Shown here piece by piece: positions 7,086 to 10,393 of a stretch of DNA of 10,393 nt. The notes beneath the pieces are model-generated. The model was not told the DNA's origin. It did no database searches and saw nothing but the letters and a program-made list of their open reading frames with translations. The stretch comes from an uncultured Collinsella sp. (GTDB taxonomy: Bacteria > Actinomycetota > Coriobacteriia > Coriobacteriales > Coriobacteriaceae). The position numbers and the translations under genes are program-made. The stretch covers positions 1 to 10,393 of the forward strand of contig CABSDO010000077.1 in assembly GCA_902476475.1 (NCBI GenBank), read 5' to 3'. The stretch's first letter is position 1. Every line of letters begins with the position of its first letter.

Positions 7086-7114
7086 AAAAAAGCGCACCCA
7101 AACGAGTGCGCTTT
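7086..7114 (-). terminator. Terminator-like hairpin between prfB and the YitT-family gene
   Basis: On the minus strand a 9-bp perfect stem (AAAGCGCAC, 7106-7114, with GTGCGCTTT, 7089-7097) and an 8-nt loop are followed by six T. It can end the secA-prfB transcript 90 nt after the prfB stop. Because the T-run ends only 12 nt before the YitT start codon, it also lies in the leader of that gene and could act as an attenuator. Confidence 0.85.
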
Positions 7115-7133
7115 GAACTTCTTGCTGTATTCG

Positions 7134-7139
7134 ATTCTA
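7134..7139 (-). promoter_or_regulatory. Weak candidate -10 for the YitT-family gene
   Basis: TAGAAT on the minus strand matches the -10 consensus at five of six positions, but no good -35 stands 16-18 bp upstream. It is the best candidate in the prfB-YitT gap, and it lies upstream of the terminator-like hairpin. Confidence 0.2.
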
Positions 7140-7203
7140 CCGATTCACCGAGCAAATACCACCCCTGCGAAGTGTTCGCATCGACCCGGAGCCTACCATG
7201 TGC

Positions 7204-8351
7204 CTAGGCGCCCGAGCCTTCCGCATCGGCGTTGCCAGTCGCCCAGCGATGGTAGCCGATCACAAACGGATCCAGATCGCCATCGTCGAGAACGGCCTCG
7301 ACGTTGCTGGTCTCCACGCCCGTGCGCAGGTCCTTGACCATCTGATACGGGTAGAGCACGTAGCTGCGAATCTGGTTACCAAAACCGATTGTGGTCTTGG
7401 GCCCACGAATCTCGTCGAGCGCCTCGGCGCGCTTCTCGAGCTCGATCTCGTACAGACGGGCCTTGAGAATCTGCATGCACGCGGCCTTGTTCTGAATCTG
7501 GCTGCGCTCGTTTTGGCAAGTGACAACGATGCCGCTGGGAAAATGCGTCACGCGTACGGCGGAGTCGGTGGTGTTGACGCCCTGGCCGCCCGGGCCGCTC
7601 GCGTGATACACGTCCACGCGGATATCGTCGGGATTGATCTCGATGTCGATATCATCGGGCAGCACGGGGATGACCTCGACGCCGGCAAACGTGGTCTGGC
7701 GGCGCTTCTTGTCGTCGGTGGGGCTAATGCGCACCAAGCGGTGCACACCGGCCTCGGCACGCAGCATGCCAAACGCGTCCTTGCCCTCGACGGTAAAGGT
7801 CGCACGGTCGATGCCGATGACCTCAGCCGCGGGGCAGTCGTTAATGGTGACCTTCCAGCCGCGACGCTGGCAGTACTTCATGTACATCTTAAAGAGCATG
7901 AAGGTCCAGTCCTGCGCCTCCAGGCCACCCTGTCCGGGCTTGATGGTCACAATCGCGTCGCCGTGATCGAACTCACCGGTAAACCAGCTCGAAAGCTCGA
8001 GCTCGTCGATAGCGCGGGCCAGGCGTTTTGCCGTAGCGGCAGCCTCCTCGCGCAATGCGGCGGCATCGGGGTCGTCGCCCATCTCCTCGGCAAGCTCCAG
8101 CGCCGCGCGGGCGTCAGATAGCTCGCCGCGCGCGGTATCCACGGCAGCGATATCTTCCTTGGCGCGAGCGATCTCCTCCATGGTGGCGCGAGCGGCGTCG
8201 GCGTCATCCCAAAAGCCGGGGGCCACGCTTTTGGCCTCGAGCTCGGTCACACGCGTGCGCTTCTCGTCCAAATGAAGATACGACTCGACCTCGCCGAGCC
8301 GGTCCGCAAACGCGTCCAGCTCGGCGGGCGTTACCTCTAAAGCCTCGGCCA

Positions 8352-8352
<1 letters not shown>
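7204..8352 (-). CDS. prfB: Peptide chain release factor 2 (RF2)
   Basis: A 382-residue class I release factor that reads UGA and UAA in the ribosomal A site and triggers peptide release. The coiled-coil domain 1 covers about 1-120. GGQ (255-257, within SGPGGQGVN) is the hydrolysis motif, and DIDIEINPDDIRVDVY and QIRSYVLYPYQMVKDLRTGVET are RF2-typical. The stop-reading tripeptide, 45 residues before GGQ as in E. coli, is SPT (210-212) instead of the usual SPF; the DNA reads AGC CCC ACC. The gene is one open frame: the usual in-frame UGA frameshift site near codon 26 is absent, with TAT CTT CAT at codons 25-27. The ATG overlaps the secA stop as TAATG, with AGGA about 8 nt upstream; an earlier in-frame start at 8406 lies in secA and is rejected. 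Stop codon TAG, read by RF1. Confidence 0.95.

Positions 8353-10393
<2,041 letters not shown>

Noticed and set aside
7074..7097. GTG start eight codons upstream for the YitT-family gene
   Set aside because: It lies within the stem of the terminator-like hairpin and lacks a ribosome-binding site; the ATG has AGGGAGG.
7198..8121. Plus-strand open frame opposite prfB
   Set aside because: Antisense shadow; RF2 motifs fix the minus strand.

Overview
The window looks like an ordinary chromosomal stretch from a fairly high-G+C actinobacterium. The actinobacterial style of release factor 2 (SGPGGQ, RRQT), the split two-gene transketolase and the overall protein character point to the Coriobacteriia, most like Collinsella. 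This is recognition from memory, not a database result. Every supported gene is on the minus strand, so the map reads right to left.

Layout in transcription order: secA (5' end beyond the right edge) runs into prfB with a one-base TAATG overlap. A hairpin plus U-run then stands just before a YitT-family membrane protein gene. About 200 bp later comes a two-gene transketolase operon (N-terminal then C-terminal subunit, 1 nt apart), closed by a very strong terminator at 4119-4155. A 448-bp non-coding stretch follows (3754-4201), holding a large hairpin-forming element with 28-bp perfect inverted arms, further inverted repeats, and a probable promoter. Next are ftsE and ftsX, overlapping by 14 nt and closed by a terminator at 1568-1601. 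Last is the 5' part of an RNase R gene, cut by the left edge.

Functions: protein export (SecA), translation termination (RF2), the non-oxidative pentose phosphate pathway (transketolase), control of division-site cell-wall hydrolysis (FtsEX), and RNA decay or quality control (RNase R). prfB, ftsE and ftsX usually sit close together in Actinobacteria; here YitT and the transketolase pair lie between prfB and ftsE.

I see no defence island, phage, transposase, CRISPR, tRNA or rRNA. The points most worth a second look are the RF2 whose stop-codon-reading tripeptide is SPT instead of SPF, together with no UGA stop among the seven complete gene ends; the 123-bp inverted-repeat element upstream of ftsE; an FtsE with a roughly 170-residue Pro/Ala/Gln-rich N-terminal extension; and the terminator-like hairpin placed in the leader of the YitT gene.
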